64,000 nt of DNA, taken from assembly GCF_003990355.1 (NCBI RefSeq), contig NZ_CP034670.1, forward strand, positions 682,001-746,000, read 5' to 3'. Of this stretch, positions 38,371 through 51,096 are shown in pieces (position 1 is the stretch's first letter; each line of letters opens with the position of its first letter). The stretch comes from Eikenella corrodens. Its GTDB lineage: Bacteria; Pseudomonadota; Gammaproteobacteria; Burkholderiales; Neisseriaceae. A model generated the notes under the pieces. That model was not told the DNA's origin, ran no database searches, and saw only the letters and a list, made by a program, of their open reading frames with translations. A program made the translations under genes and the position numbers.

Positions 38371-38458
38371 AGCTGTCTCCGAAAAAAAACGCCATCTTAC
38401 CCGAGATTGCCGATGAACGGGGCAGGGATGGCGCAGATAGGGGGTGTGCAGGTGGGAA

Positions 38459-38536
38459 GGGCTACCTGAAAGCAGGTGGGAAAGGCTACCTGAAAAATGA
38501 GATGGCTAAATGGTAGAAAACAGGTTTTCAGGTAGC
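38459..38536. repeat. three AG-eikDUS words between ligA and cmk
   Basis: GGCTACCTGAAAG (38460), GGCTACCTGAAAAA (38482) and TTTTCAGGTAGCC (38524) form an inverted set that probably terminates ligA transcription on the minus strand. Confidence 0.55.
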
Positions 38537-38539
38537 CTT

Positions 38540-40912
<2,373 letters not shown>

Positions 40913-40933
40913 TTATCACGCTCCCAAAGAGAA

Positions 40934-40974
40934 GGGGCTACCTGAAATCTGCCTGATTATTTTCAGGTAGCCTG
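40934..40974. repeat. inverted AG-eikDUS pair upstream of ligA
   Basis: GGGCTACCTGAAAT and TTTTCAGGTAGCCTG face each other; a third word occurs at about 41049. The stretch 41070-41490 has no recognisable gene on either strand. Confidence 0.55.
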
Positions 40975-41499
40975 AATACGGGGGAAAGGCTACTTGAAAA
41001 GGGTATTGGTGCAGCTTAAAGCCAATTCCTATGCGCTGCAAGTTCCAATTTTTCAGGTAGCCTCTCGTGGGATCGAATGCTTGAAAGCAAGAACGATGCG
41101 GCATTTGTCGAAAGGCTTGGTCTGCAGGCTGGTTTGGCTATGCCGACGAAAGCCGTACTGAGAAGGCGTCCCAAATTCCGGAAGCCGGGTGCCGGATAGC
41201 ATGGGGCTGGCGCGATGCTGACGAATATTGTCAGGTTCGGAAGAGTCATCTTGCCGTCTGTTTCAAAAACGGCAGCATGGCGGCAGGGGCAAATTCAATT
41301 TGCGGGCAAACCGGCCGATAGCGGCTCCTGCCATACGGCCTGCTTTGGCGGCAGAGGTGCATAAAACGGTATGCCGGCAGGGGGTATTCGGGCAGGTTCG
41401 CATCTTGCGGAGTTGGCCGGGTGGTATGGAATTTGCTTGCATTGCTATTTCAAGCTGCTTCCCGGTTCGGCTATCCGCCTGGATTTCGGATTAAAATTT

Positions 41500-41527
41500 T
41501 TGAAAAAGATACAAATAAGTATATAAT
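41500..41527 (+). promoter_or_regulatory. sigma-70-like promoter of the pilC/pilY1 gene
   Basis: TTGAAA (41500-41505) and TATAAT (41522-41527) with a 16-bp spacer, 73 bp before the start codon. A Shine-Dalgarno (AAGGAG) precedes the ATG. Confidence 0.6.
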
Positions 41528-41599
41528 GGCTTATCAGGCGGAGGGCTGCGCCGGCTTGACGCTTCTTGTGGGTTAATAGTTTATTTTAAGGAGTATTTT

Positions 41600-44500
41600 A
41601 TGGTATCCCGTATCGGAAAAAGAAAAAGAAGGGGGCAAACGGCTCCCCGCATGCCGATGAAATTGGCGGCGGTTTCCGTGTTGTCGTTGTTTTCGCCGTC
41701 GCTAATGGCCGCCAATATCAATATCGCCCAGTCTCCGTTGGCGGGGGTGCAGTCTACCTACCAGCCCAATATTGTGCTCGTGCCTTCGGTGGAATATCCG
41801 ACCGCCGGCGGCGCTTATTCAAGTGATGATTTTCTGAGCGACGATCTAACTCCATGGCTAAAGGGTTATCTGACACTGAAATACAGGAATGGTGATTTCA
41901 ACCGCCGTTATCTGGGCTATTTTGATTCGGACAAATGCTACGAGTTTAAAGCCGACGGTGGTAATAACGGCTATTTCTATGCCACTTCCCGCGCGCAAGC
42001 TCCTGATTATGCTTGCCCCAAGGCAAATGAGTTCAGCGGCAACGTGCTGAACTGGGGGACCATGTCCGCCTTGGATATGTTCCGTAAAACCCTCACCGGC
42101 GGTAATCGCGTCTACGGTACGGGTACCAATACCGACCCCAATCATGGCGATTATGCCGAAGGCGATGGGGCGAAATTTAATTCAAGCATAGGGATCAATG
42201 GCGATACCTTCCTGCGCCGCGCCAGATTCAACGAAGGCTGGAGAAGCGATGTTGGTTGGGGGCGTGAGGATATGGCCGCCTACCGTACCCGTATGCGTTT
42301 CCGCGGGCTCAATGGGACTCCGGATCAATTGAAACGCTATCTGCCGCATTCGGTGGTCGATGAAATGTTGTCAGATAATCGGAGACAATTCGGCTATATC
42401 AACGAAAATGGTACGTTTGGCCGTGAAAACCTCATGCGGTTTGCTAACCAAAATATCTACTTCCACAACTATAATTTTGGTTTTGTTTTTGCCCGTGCAG
42501 GAAGAAATGGTAATGAAATTCACTACTTATATAGAAGGAACTCTGGGAATGGGTTGGTAAACCGCTACCTACCGGTGGTAGTGCGCGTATGTGATTTTGC
42601 CCCTTTCCCGGGTGAAGATGCGAAATTCTGCGTGCCTTACGGTAGTAAATACAAACCAGAAGGCTTGATTCAAGCCAAGGCGCGCGAGGGTACGCGCTTC
42701 GCCGCCTTCGGCTTCCTCTACACGCGTACCGATGATGTGGACGGCGGCGTATTGCGCGCGCCGATGAAATATTTGGTTCCCCCGCCAGGTAAATCGTCTA
42801 TCAGCGGCAACCCCGTTACCAATACGCCCGAATGGGATGCGGGTACGGGCAAGCTGAATCCGAACCCGGAAAATGCCGGGGAAGGCAACAGCGGCGTGAT
42901 TAACTATATTAATAAATTCGGCGACCGCCAAGGCTATAAGGATACCGACCCCAGCGGCGAGCTGTATTATGCTGCAATGCGATACTTGCGAATCGGTTCT
43001 CAAGACGTAAACGGTTCGGTGTACCGCGGTAATCCCAATGATACACAAAAAGACGGTTTCCCGGCTCACTATGATTGGCAAGACCCGCTGAAAACGGGTT
43101 TCCCCGCCAATAGTAAGGAGCCGATGTGCCGTCCAAATACCATTATTTGGATCGGTGATACCAATACCCACTATGACAACAACTTACCCCAGTGGGATAT
43201 GTATACAAATGCCGGTAGAGCGAACTCTAACAGGGTAAGCGATACCGGTAGCCTGAAGACCGGAGAATTGTTCAGGCAGATCTGGAATTGGGAAGGTAGG
43301 CCGGGTAGAAAGTGGGATATGAACCGTAGCCTGAAAGAGTATCAGTATTTATGGACCGGTGAAAAAGACGGACACTCCCCGGGCGGCGTGGCCGGTTTGG
43401 CCTATTGGGCGCATATCAACGATACGCGCAGCGATATCCCGGGTAACCAATATCAGAGTAACTTTATTATCGACGTATTGGAAGGCGGTCACTCTAAAGA
43501 GCCTGGTAGTTCTAGTTACAATTGTCAGCAAAGGTGGAGTGGAGGCGTCCAATTACCTCCGGCCAACTCCCAGTGTACTTATGGTAATCCGTGGTATTGG
43601 GCGGCCAAGTATGGTGGTTTTGAGCATGGCGGCAGCGTCCAACGTGCAGCAACCCTGACTAATCCTAATCAGGATGCCAGGTCTTGGAAACGGGCGTCTA
43701 CTAGCGAAGAGAATAATTTGTTTGGCAACGACAGAATGCCGAGGAACTTTGCCTTGGGCAATAGTCCGGAAAATATGGCCGCTGCTCTAAGGCGTGCCTT
43801 TACCCGTGCCGGCGATTTTGCCCGTCCCACGCAGGCCGCACCGACCTTTACCACTCCTCCCGGACAGAAAACCGACCTGAAATCTGGCCAAAGCACCGAA
43901 ATCATCTCAACTACTTATGATTTCACTAAGCTGACGGGTGATGTGGTGTCGGAACGCCAGCAGATGGTAAACAATAAATTGCAGCCTGTGGGCGGCATCC
44001 TTTGGTCCGCTTCGGGGAAAATAGGTGCACGCTTCCACAACGGCAGCAATTATGCCAACCGCCAAGTGTTCGTGCGCAACCGGGGCAACGGCTTCGTGCG
44101 CTTCAATACCGCCAATAAGTCCAATTTTGCCTCATCGGTTTCCGGAACCGGCAGTTTGTCGGATAACGATGTAATCAACTACACCTTGGGCGACAACAGC
44201 AAGGAAGCGGCCGCTATGGCGCGCACTCGCGACAAGATACTTGGCACGATGGTCAGCCCGACCGTGGCGTTGGTTTCGCCTATCCCGGCAAGTGAACGGC
44301 CAATGGGCTGCAGCTATACCGTTGATCCGAACACTAGGCCGAGACATTATGTGGTGAGCGCCAACGACGGTATGGTGCATGTGTTGGATGCTTCCGGCGA
44401 AGAAAAAATGGCGCTGATGCTGTCCACTGCACTGCCTTGGTTGGATGACTATGCCAGCCCGTCGTATGTGCACCGCTACCTGAACGACGGTACCCCCTCG

Positions 44501-45709
44501 GTGACCGAGACCTGTCTGGCGGATGGTAAGGCACACTCCGTAGCCATCGGTTCTGCAGGCAAAGGCGGTGCGGCAGTTTACGCCCTCGACGTAACCGATC
44601 TTTCGTCTCCAGGCGAAGGTAACCTGATGTGGGAATTTACCAATGCCGACGATTCCGACTTGGGCGTGGGCGTAGGCGTGCCTTATGTGGCTAAAAACAA
44701 AGACGGCAAAGCCATTGCGATTTTCAACAGCGGCTACAACAATCCCTCCGACAGAGGACATATCTTCGTTTTGAACGTGGATAGGCCGAGAGGCGGGTCT
44801 TGGGGCGGCCAATATCAGAAAATCCCATTGGGACGTGCCGGTGTCGGCGACGTACTCGTGCTGGATTCAAATAAAGACGGCGTGCCGGAAAGACTCTATG
44901 CCGGTGACTACGATGGTAATTTGTGGCGCGTAGATTACAACCGGACAACCGGGGCTTGGACGCCCAGCAAGCTGTATGCCGCTCCGGCAGGCTCTCCGCC
45001 CATGACCACCAGGCCGGCCGCCCATAAAGACCCAGGCGGTAAGACATACGTTATTGCCGGTACCGGCCAATATATGACGGCCGATGCACTTGACCGCAAT
45101 CAGCAGAATTATGTTTACGGCTTCTTCGACGACGGCAGCACCGTTACCGGGCATGGGCAGTTATTGCGCCAGAGCATCGGCGGACAAGCATCAGGCGACG
45201 CAAGTGCGATCACCAGAAGTAACGCGGCTGCCTTCACAATCAGCCAAAACGCGCTGAGCGGTTCGGAAAAGGGCTGGTTTATTGAGTTGCCAGCCGGCCA
45301 GATCGTTACCGCTCCGGCCATCATTTACCGCGAACAGGTAGCAATGTTCCAAGCGGTATCGCGTAGGAGCAACCCTAATCCCACCTCCTGCTCACTGAGC
45401 GGTTCGACCTCGTTTATCAACGTGGATCTGAAAAATGGCGGCTTGTTCGGTAAGCCCGTGTTTGATACCAACGGCGACGGCGTGTTCGATGAAAAAGACG
45501 CGAAGACCGGCATGATTACTTTCTACGACAATATCGCCGTTACCAGTGCGATGTCGCTGGCTCAAACCGCCAACGGTGAGGCAACTGTGCTTGCAGCTAT
45601 GGGTGATACCGGCCAAATGTCCCTTGCCATGAACCCATTGGAAAAACCACGTCCTCCGCAGGATTCTAAAGGCATTGTCCGCCGTATTTCTTGGCAGGAA
45701 ATATTCTAA
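41600..45709 (+). CDS. pilC: PilC/PilY1-type type IV pilus tip adhesin
   Basis: 1369 residues. A long basic n-region (SRIGKRKRRG) precedes a signal peptide cleaved near Ala37 (LFSPSLMA). The N-terminal ~650 residues are the variable, adhesin-like part. The C-terminal half is the PilY1 beta-propeller: HYVVSANDGMVHVLDASGEE, GSAGKGGAAVYALDVTDLS and the Ca2+ site DSNKDGVPE (from Asp1089). A second EF-hand-like loop, DTNGDGVFDEKDA, lies near the C-terminus. In relatives this protein sits at the pilus tip, counters retraction and is needed for transformation, which fits the DUS-rich genome. No poly-G phase-variation tract like that of Neisseria pilC is visible in the signal region. Confidence 0.93.
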   Translation: MVSRIGKRKRRGQTAPRMPMKLAAVSVLSLFSPSLMAANINIAQSPLAGVQSTYQPNIVLVPSVEYPTAGGAYSSDDFLSDDLTPWLKGYLTLKYRNGDFNRRYLGYFDSDKCYEFKADGGNNGYFYATSRAQAPDYACPKANEFSGNVLNWGTMSALDMFRKTLTGGNRVYGTGTNTDPNHGDYAEGDGAKFNSSIGINGDTFLRRARFNEGWRSDVGWGREDMAAYRTRMRFRGLNGTPDQLKRYLPHSVVDEMLSDNRRQFGYINENGTFGRENLMRFANQNIYFHNYNFGFVFARAGRNGNEIHYLYRRNSGNGLVNRYLPVVVRVCDFAPFPGEDAKFCVPYGSKYKPEGLIQAKAREGTRFAAFGFLYTRTDDVDGGVLRAPMKYLVPPPGKSSISGNPVTNTPEWDAGTGKLNPNPENAGEGNSGVINYINKFGDRQGYKDTDPSGELYYAAMRYLRIGSQDVNGSVYRGNPNDTQKDGFPAHYDWQDPLKTGFPANSKEPMCRPNTIIWIGDTNTHYDNNLPQWDMYTNAGRANSNRVSDTGSLKTGELFRQIWNWEGRPGRKWDMNRSLKEYQYLWTGEKDGHSPGGVAGLAYWAHINDTRSDIPGNQYQSNFIIDVLEGGHSKEPGSSSYNCQQRWSGGVQLPPANSQCTYGNPWYWAAKYGGFEHGGSVQRAATLTNPNQDARSWKRASTSEENNLFGNDRMPRNFALGNSPENMAAALRRAFTRAGDFARPTQAAPTFTTPPGQKTDLKSGQSTEIISTTYDFTKLTGDVVSERQQMVNNKLQPVGGILWSASGKIGARFHNGSNYANRQVFVRNRGNGFVRFNTANKSNFASSVSGTGSLSDNDVINYTLGDNSKEAAAMARTRDKILGTMVSPTVALVSPIPASERPMGCSYTVDPNTRPRHYVVSANDGMVHVLDASGEEKMALMLSTALPWLDDYASPSYVHRYLNDGTPSVTETCLADGKAHSVAIGSAGKGGAAVYALDVTDLSSPGEGNLMWEFTNADDSDLGVGVGVPYVAKNKDGKAIAIFNSGYNNPSDRGHIFVLNVDRPRGGSWGGQYQKIPLGRAGVGDVLVLDSNKDGVPERLYAGDYDGNLWRVDYNRTTGAWTPSKLYAAPAGSPPMTTRPAAHKDPGGKTYVIAGTGQYMTADALDRNQQNYVYGFFDDGSTVTGHGQLLRQSIGGQASGDASAITRSNAAAFTISQNALSGSEKGWFIELPAGQIVTAPAIIYREQVAMFQAVSRRSNPNPTSCSLSGSTSFINVDLKNGGLFGKPVFDTNGDGVFDEKDAKTGMITFYDNIAVTSAMSLAQTANGEATVLAAMGDTGQMSLAMNPLEKPRPPQDSKGIVRRISWQEIF

Positions 45710-45897
45710 AGCGGTACAACAAACGGCAGCTGCACCATGGCAGTTGCCGTTTTTCTTTGCGTTGCGAGATATCCTATACCCGGGAGAAGGGCGACGTACT
45801 CAACCTGCCCGGCCGATTTTCAGGTAGCCTGAGATCCATTGCAAAACACAGGAATTAAGTATTGTTTGGAGTGAAAGGATTATAAGATATTTAATCA

Positions 45898-46003
45898 TAT
45901 AGTGAATTAAATTTAAACCAGTACAGCGTTGGCTTGCCTTGCCGTAACGTGTGTACTGTCTGCGGCTCGCCGCCTTGTCCTGATTTAAATTTAATCCACT
46001 ATA
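45898..46003. repeat. Correia repeat enclosed element (short form)
   Basis: 106 bp from TATAGTGAATTAAATTTAAA to the complement of TATAGTGGATTAAATTTAAA, in the opposite orientation to the copies at 15892 and 34468. It lies between pilC and the next gene; 45710-45897 otherwise holds only a single DUS word. Confidence 0.88.
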
Positions 46004-46154
46004 ACATTAAGCTGGATGAGTTGTTGAGAAACGCATATCGGAGAAAAGTGCCAAAGGCAGAGGTTTGCAAAGGTTTCAACCGGTGTAGCGGAATGCGGCC
46101 TATATTCCGACACCGTATGCTATATTCCTCTTGGCTCTCCGGATTGTTCTGATT

Positions 46155-46682
46155 ATGATTTTTTCCTCTTCTTCCCGCCCGCTCACCCCCGCCGAAACCA
46201 AACTCGCCCGCAGCGTGTTTGGCAGCGGGCTGCGTTATGAACGCATCCGCCTGCACGGCGGCGCGTGGTGGCTGCCTACCCGCAATATTGCCATAGCCCC
46301 CTTCGGCCATGTTTACTTCCCCGCCAACCGCTTCTGCCCCGATTTCGCCCAGCGACCCTTGATCGAACGCGCCTGGCTGGTGCACGAGCTGACACATGTT
46401 TGGCAACATCAAAACGGTTTTCCCGTTTGGCTTGGCGGCAGTTTGCAGGCTTTACGTTTGGGCTACCTGAAAAAACGCGCCTACCGCCTGCCCATGCTCG
46501 ACACCGTACTGCACTTCAACCGCCTCAATATGGAGCAGCAGGCCGAAATCTTTGCCCTGTATTACCGCGCCGCCATTTGCCACGACCCCGCCGCCACCCT
46601 CTACCTGCCGCAGTTGCAACGCCTGTTGCAGCCGTTTTTTGCCAATCCGAAAAGCCGCGAACTGTGGCCGAAGTGGCTTTGA
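46155..46682 (+). CDS. small HExxH protein of the vgr-related type
   Basis: 175 residues from ATG 46155 (MIFSSSSRPLTPAE). The core AWLVHELTHVWQHQNG carries an HExxH motif (His77, Glu78, His81) in a context like the metal-binding motif of DUF4157/SprT-like proteins. Such proteins are often annotated as vgr-related and found near toxin or secretion genes. Catalysis is not proven and the third zinc ligand is not obvious; Glu in MEQQAEIFALYYR is a candidate. No VgrG or Rhs gene is adjacent. A cytoplasmic protein without a signal peptide. Confidence 0.7.
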   Translation: MIFSSSSRPLTPAETKLARSVFGSGLRYERIRLHGGAWWLPTRNIAIAPFGHVYFPANRFCPDFAQRPLIERAWLVHELTHVWQHQNGFPVWLGGSLQALRLGYLKKRAYRLPMLDTVLHFNRLNMEQQAEIFALYYRAAICHDPAATLYLPQLQRLLQPFFANPKSRELWPKWL

Positions 46683-46925
46683 AAGCTGAGTGCGGCTATG
46701 TTTATAACTTCGTTGAAGCTGTGTTTTCAGGTAGCCTTTTGGCCGTAACGCGGTAAGGTTGGCTGAACTATCCGGCTTAGACTTTTTTCTTCTATCTATT
46801 AAAAATTTATTTATAAAGACGGAGTAAGGTTGGAAGAAGAGCAGAACGCAGAATCTTAGAATTATATTCAATATTTTGAAAAATAATATTCTTCTTAAAA
46901 TTAAATAAATTTAGTTCGGGCTGGC

Positions 46926-46965
46926 TTTGCTGCTTGCATTAATTTCATTCATGCAAAGCAGCAAA
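46926..46965 (+). promoter_or_regulatory. hairpin in the metE leader
   Basis: TTTGCTGCTTGCA and TGCAAAGCAGCAAA form an imperfect 13-bp stem around a 13-base AT-rich loop, about 105 bp before the metE start. It resembles neither a SAM nor a cobalamin riboswitch. It could be a regulator-binding dyad or a leader hairpin. The remaining 46683-47069 gap is AT-rich with one DUS word near 46726. Confidence 0.35.
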
Positions 46966-47069
46966 TTTATCGCTTGCAACTTGCCTCGTCCTGCCGCAAA
47001 CTTGCCTCTTGAGAAATTTTACTTATTTCCTAAACATTTTCCATTTTGCAAACCATTGAAGGAGTTTTT

Positions 47070-49364
47070 ATGAACACATTCCACCTCTCCGGCTATCCGC
47101 GCATCGGTGCGAAGCGCGAGCTGAAATTTGCCGTTGAAGCCTTTTGGAAAGGCGCGAAATCCGAAGTTGAATTGCAGCAGGTAGCGGCCGATATCCGCCG
47201 TGCCAACTGGGCCACCCAAAAAGCCGCCGGCGCCGATTTGCTGCCGGTGGGCGATTTTTCGTTCTACGACCATGTGCTGGATTTGCTCTGCACCTTGGGC
47301 GGCATCCCCTCCCGTTTCGGCTTTGATGCAGCCAAGCTGACCCTGCCGGAATACTTCCAGCTGGCACGCGGCAACGCCACCCAGTTTGCGATGGAAATGA
47401 CCAAATGGTTCGACACCAACTACCACTTCATCGTGCCCGAATGGTCGGCCGACACCGAATTTAAGGTAAACGCCAAAAACCTGATTGCGCAAATCAAAGA
47501 AGCCAAAGCGCAAGGCCACGACATCAAGCCCACGCTGGTGGGTCCGGTTACGCTGGCTTGGTTGGGCAAGAAAAAAGAAGATTTCGGCTGCCGCGTAACC
47601 AAACTGCTGCTGCCCAAGCTGCTGCCTGCCTATGCACAACTCTTGCGCGAGCTGGCTGCCGAAGGCGTGGATTGGATTCAGATTGACGAACCGATTTTGG
47701 CTGCCGAAGCTTCACAAGTGTGGCTGGATGCATTCGCTCCCGTGTATCAGGAATTGGCCAACACTGGCGTGCGCATCGTCATCGGCACTTATTTCGCCTC
47801 CGTGGCCGAACATCTGAACCTGCTGAAATCCCTGCCCGTACACGGCGTGCACATCGACTGTGTGCGCGCACCGGAGCAGCTCTCCGTATTTGCCGACGGC
47901 TGGCCGGACAACCGCGTGCTGTCTGTAGGCCTGATTGACGGCCGTAACGTGTGGCGCGCCAACCTGAACAAGGTAATCGACACGCTCGAGCCCGTAAAAG
48001 CCAAATTCGGCAACAACTTGTGGATTGCCCCCTCCTGCTCGCTGCTGCATAGCCCGCAAGACTTGGCCGTGGAAGAAAAACTGGACGGCGAAATCAAATC
48101 TTGGATGGCTTTTGCCGCACAGAAGCTGGTGGAACTGGGCGTGGTGAAACAGGCTTTAGCACATGGCAAATCTGCCGTTCAGGCTGCCTTGGCTGAATCC
48201 AATGCCGCCGCCGCCGACCGCGCCACCAACAAGAAAATCCACAACGCAGCCGTGCAAAAACGCGTGGCCGACCTGCCCAAAGGCGCCGACCAACGCAAAT
48301 CGCCGTTTGCCCAGCGCATTAAGGTACAGCAGGAATGGATGAAGCTGCCCGTGCTGCCCACCACCACCATCGGCTCCTTCCCGCAAACCACCGAAATCCG
48401 CCAAGCGCGCGCCGCGTTCAAGAAAGGCGAGCTCTCCGCTGCCGATTATGATGCCGCGATGAAGAAAGAAATCGCCTACTGCGTGGAAATCCAAGAGAAA
48501 TTGGAATTGGATGTGCCCGTACACGGCGAAGCAGAACGTAACGACATGGTGGAATACTTCGGCGAACAGCTGGCCGGCTACTGCTTCAGCCAATTCGGCT
48601 GGGTGCAGAGCTACGGCAGCCGCTGCGTGAAACCGCCGATTATTTTCGGCGATGTGTCCCGCCCCAATCCGATGACCGTTTATTGGTCTACCTACGCGCA
48701 AAGCCTGACCAAACGCCCGATGAAAGGCATGCTCACCGGCCCGGTAACCATGTTCAAATGGTCGTTTGTGCGCGACGATGTGCCGCTGAGCGTGGTGGCC
48801 AAGCAAATCGCATTGGCGCTGAACGACGAAGTGCTGGATTTGGAAAAAGCCGGCATCAAGGTGATCCAGATCGACGAGCCCGCCATCCGCGAAGCCATGC
48901 CGCTGAAAAAAGCGCAGTGGGACGAATACCTGGACTGGGCCTGCGAAGCCTTCCGCCTCTCCAGCACCGGCGCGGAAGACAGCACCCAAATCCACACCCA
49001 TATGTGCTATTCCGAGTTCAACGACATCCTGCCCGCCATCGCCAGCATGGATGCAGACGTGATTACCATTGAAACTTCACGTTCCGACATGGAATTGCTC
49101 ACCGCGTTCGGCGACTTCAAATACCCGAACGACATCGGCCCCGGCGTGTACGACATCCACAGCCCGCGCGTGCCCACCGAAGCCGAAGTGGAGCGCCTGC
49201 TGCGCAAAGCGATGGAAGTGGTGCCGGTAGAGCGCCTGTGGGTGAACCCCGACTGCGGCCTGAAAACCCGCGGCTGGAAAGAAACCTTGGAGCAGCTTGA
49301 AGTGATGATGGCGGTTACCAAAAAACTGCGTAAGGAATTGGCGGATAAAAACGTTACCCGCTAA
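47070..49364 (+). CDS. metE: cobalamin-independent methionine synthase
   Basis: 764 residues from ATG 47070 (GAAGGAG ribosome site; [18 protein letters not shown]). It transfers a methyl group from 5-methyltetrahydropteroyl-triglutamate to homocysteine, the last step of methionine synthesis. Both barrels are complete: N-terminal [16 protein letters not shown], and the C-terminal catalytic barrel with [10 protein letters not shown], zinc-site sequences HTHMCYSEF and NPDCGLKTR, and [18 protein letters not shown] hairpin follows the stop. Confidence 0.96.
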   Translation: MNTFHLSGYPRIGAKRELKFAVEAFWKGAKSEVELQQVAADIRRANWATQKAAGADLLPVGDFSFYDHVLDLLCTLGGIPSRFGFDAAKLTLPEYFQLARGNATQFAMEMTKWFDTNYHFIVPEWSADTEFKVNAKNLIAQIKEAKAQGHDIKPTLVGPVTLAWLGKKKEDFGCRVTKLLLPKLLPAYAQLLRELAAEGVDWIQIDEPILAAEASQVWLDAFAPVYQELANTGVRIVIGTYFASVAEHLNLLKSLPVHGVHIDCVRAPEQLSVFADGWPDNRVLSVGLIDGRNVWRANLNKVIDTLEPVKAKFGNNLWIAPSCSLLHSPQDLAVEEKLDGEIKSWMAFAAQKLVELGVVKQALAHGKSAVQAALAESNAAAADRATNKKIHNAAVQKRVADLPKGADQRKSPFAQRIKVQQEWMKLPVLPTTTIGSFPQTTEIRQARAAFKKGELSAADYDAAMKKEIAYCVEIQEKLELDVPVHGEAERNDMVEYFGEQLAGYCFSQFGWVQSYGSRCVKPPIIFGDVSRPNPMTVYWSTYAQSLTKRPMKGMLTGPVTMFKWSFVRDDVPLSVVAKQIALALNDEVLDLEKAGIKVIQIDEPAIREAMPLKKAQWDEYLDWACEAFRLSSTGAEDSTQIHTHMCYSEFNDILPAIASMDADVITIETSRSDMELLTAFGDFKYPNDIGPGVYDIHSPRVPTEAEVERLLRKAMEVVPVERLWVNPDCGLKTRGWKETLEQLEVMMAVTKKLRKELADKNVTR

Positions 49365-49387
49365 ACGCTGAGGCAGTTGGAATGAGC

Positions 49388-49418
49388 AAAGGCCACCTGA
49401 AAGTTTCAGGTAGCCTTT
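49388..49418 (+). terminator. inverted DUS pair, metE terminator
   Basis: AAAGGCCACCTGAAAG (one mismatch to the uptake word) and TTTCAGGTAGCCTTT with a short loop, 24 bp past the metE stop. Confidence 0.65.
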
Positions 49419-49593
49419 AGCGCCGTTTGAATTTCGTCAAAGCTATGCTTTAGCTTTGCGGCAACTCGGCTTTCTGCGGAAACCTCGTTTCAGGTAGCCT
49501 TTGGTATGCGGCAGCAAGCAACTGCCCTATTGCCGGGCGGGCTTTGCGGCTAGAATATTTGCCTGTGATTAGTGAATGGGAAAAGGACGAACA

Positions 49594-50469
49594 ATGGCTT
49601 TGCTGCGGCGGATGGTGGTGGCGGGGGTGGGCCTGATTGGCGGCTCGCTGGCTTTGGATGTGAAGCGGCTGGGGCTGGCGGATTGCGTGGCGGGCGTGGA
49701 TACGGACGCGGCCAATCTGCGACAGGCGCTGGAGTTGGGCGTGGTGGATGAAGGCTTTGCTTCGCTCGGGCAGGCCTTATCGGCCGATACGGATTGGGTG
49801 CTGCTGGCCGTGCCGGTGGGCGCGGTGGCACGGATTTGCGCGGAATTGGCGCCGCTCTTGCCGGCGGGATGTGTGGTGAGCGATGTGGGCAGCACCAAGC
49901 AGTCGGTGCTGGCGGCGTTTGTGCAGTATTTGGCGGATGCGTGGCCGCGCTGCGTGGCGGCACACCCGATTGCAGGCACGGAGCGTTCGGGCGCGGCGGC
50001 GGCACAGGCCGGGCTGTTTGCAGGCAAACGGCTGATTATGTGCCCGCACGAGGGGCAGGATGCGGCGGCGCTGGCGCGGGTGGAAGCATTGTGGCAGGCA
50101 GTGGGCGCACGGGTGGAGTATATGGATGCAGCGGCGCACGATGCGGCGTTTGCGGCGGTATCGCACCTGCCGCAGCTTTTGGCCTATGCCTATATGCGGC
50201 AGGTGGCGCTCGCGGCAGAGAGTGACAAATGGCTGCGGCTGGCGGGCAGCGGTTTCCGCGATTTTTCCCGCCTGGCGGCCAGCGAGCCGGCGATGTGGGC
50301 GGACATTGCGCTGGCCAACCGCGAAAACCTGCTGGCTTTATTGGACGGGCAACAGCAGCAGTTGGCGCAGCTGCGCGAATGCTTGGCGCAGGAAGACGGA
50401 GCGGGCTTGCGGGAGATGTTTGCCGAGGCGAGCACGGCGCGGCGGGAGTGGGAAAACGGACGGAGGTAG
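49594..50469 (+). CDS. tyrA: prephenate dehydrogenase
   Basis: 291 residues from ATG 49594 (AAAAGGACG ribosome site); an in-frame ATG 18 bp upstream overlaps that site. The NAD-binding VVAGVGLIGGSLALD opens the protein, followed by VVSDVGSTKQSVL and the catalytic-site HPIAGTERSG, then the helical dimerisation domain with ISHLPQLLAYA-like VSHLPQLLAYAY and GSGFRDFSRLAAS. It converts prephenate to 4-hydroxyphenylpyruvate for tyrosine. No fused chorismate mutase. Confidence 0.93.
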   Translation: MALLRRMVVAGVGLIGGSLALDVKRLGLADCVAGVDTDAANLRQALELGVVDEGFASLGQALSADTDWVLLAVPVGAVARICAELAPLLPAGCVVSDVGSTKQSVLAAFVQYLADAWPRCVAAHPIAGTERSGAAAAQAGLFAGKRLIMCPHEGQDAAALARVEALWQAVGARVEYMDAAAHDAAFAAVSHLPQLLAYAYMRQVALAAESDKWLRLAGSGFRDFSRLAASEPAMWADIALANRENLLALLDGQQQQLAQLRECLAQEDGAGLREMFAEASTARREWENGRR

Positions 50470-50473
50470 GAAA

Positions 50474-51042
50474 TTTCAGGTAGCCTTTTGGGGCTACCTG
50501 AAAGTTTTCGGATGATTGGCAACGGTGGTTAAACTTCGTTGAAACAGCAGTGGGTTGTGCTTTTGAGTCCGACCCACGGCTTTTCAGGTAGCCTTCCCTT
50601 GCGGGGCATGTAGTGTGTGTGCGGTACGCACGCACGCGTTATTCAAACCTCAAACAACGGCGTGCGTGCCTGCGGCACACACCCTACAGCCGCCCGGCGC
50701 GCAGCTTGGGTTGGGAAAGCCAACGGTTCACTTTATTGGTTGGGTTACGCCTGTGGTTAACTCCATCTACTCTTGTTGCGCTTTCAGGTAGCCTTTTGGG
50801 GCTACCTGAAAGTTTTCGGATGATTGGCAACAGTGGTTAAACTTCGTTGAAACAGCAATGGATTGTGCTTTTGAGTCCGACCCACGGCTTTTCAGGTAGC
50901 TTTCTCCATTGGGGGGCGTGTAGGGCGTATGCGGAACGCACGTACTCGTTATTCAAACCTCAAATAACGGCGTGCGTGCCTGCGGCACACACCCTACAGC
51001 CGCCCGGCGCATAGCTTGGGTTGGGAACCCCAACAGTTCACT
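50474..51042. repeat. two ~260-bp direct repeats of non-coding DNA
   Basis: Copy 1 (50474-50732) and copy 2 (50782-51042) run in parallel with few differences. Each holds an inverted DUS pair, CGGATGATTGGCAAC, TTAAACTTCGTTGAAACAGC, a further DUS word, a GTGCGGNACGCACG palindrome and GGCGTGCGTGCCTGCGGCAC. The second copy is followed by a DUS hairpin and rfbD. No gene is recognised in either copy. Confidence 0.8.
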
Positions 51043-51047
51043 ATAAA

Positions 51048-51089
51048 TGTTTTCAGGTAGCCTGTTATGGGAGAGGCTACCTGAAAGTT
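51048..51089 (-). terminator. inverted AG-eikDUS pair behind rfbD
   Basis: GTTTTCAGGTAGCC and GGCTACCTGAAAG flank a short spacer, just past the rfbD stop. Confidence 0.6.
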
Positions 51090-51096
51090 TGTATGG

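Noticed and set aside
41080..41490. Short frames on both strands upstream of pilC
   Set aside because: None shows coding pattern or family motifs; treated as intergenic.
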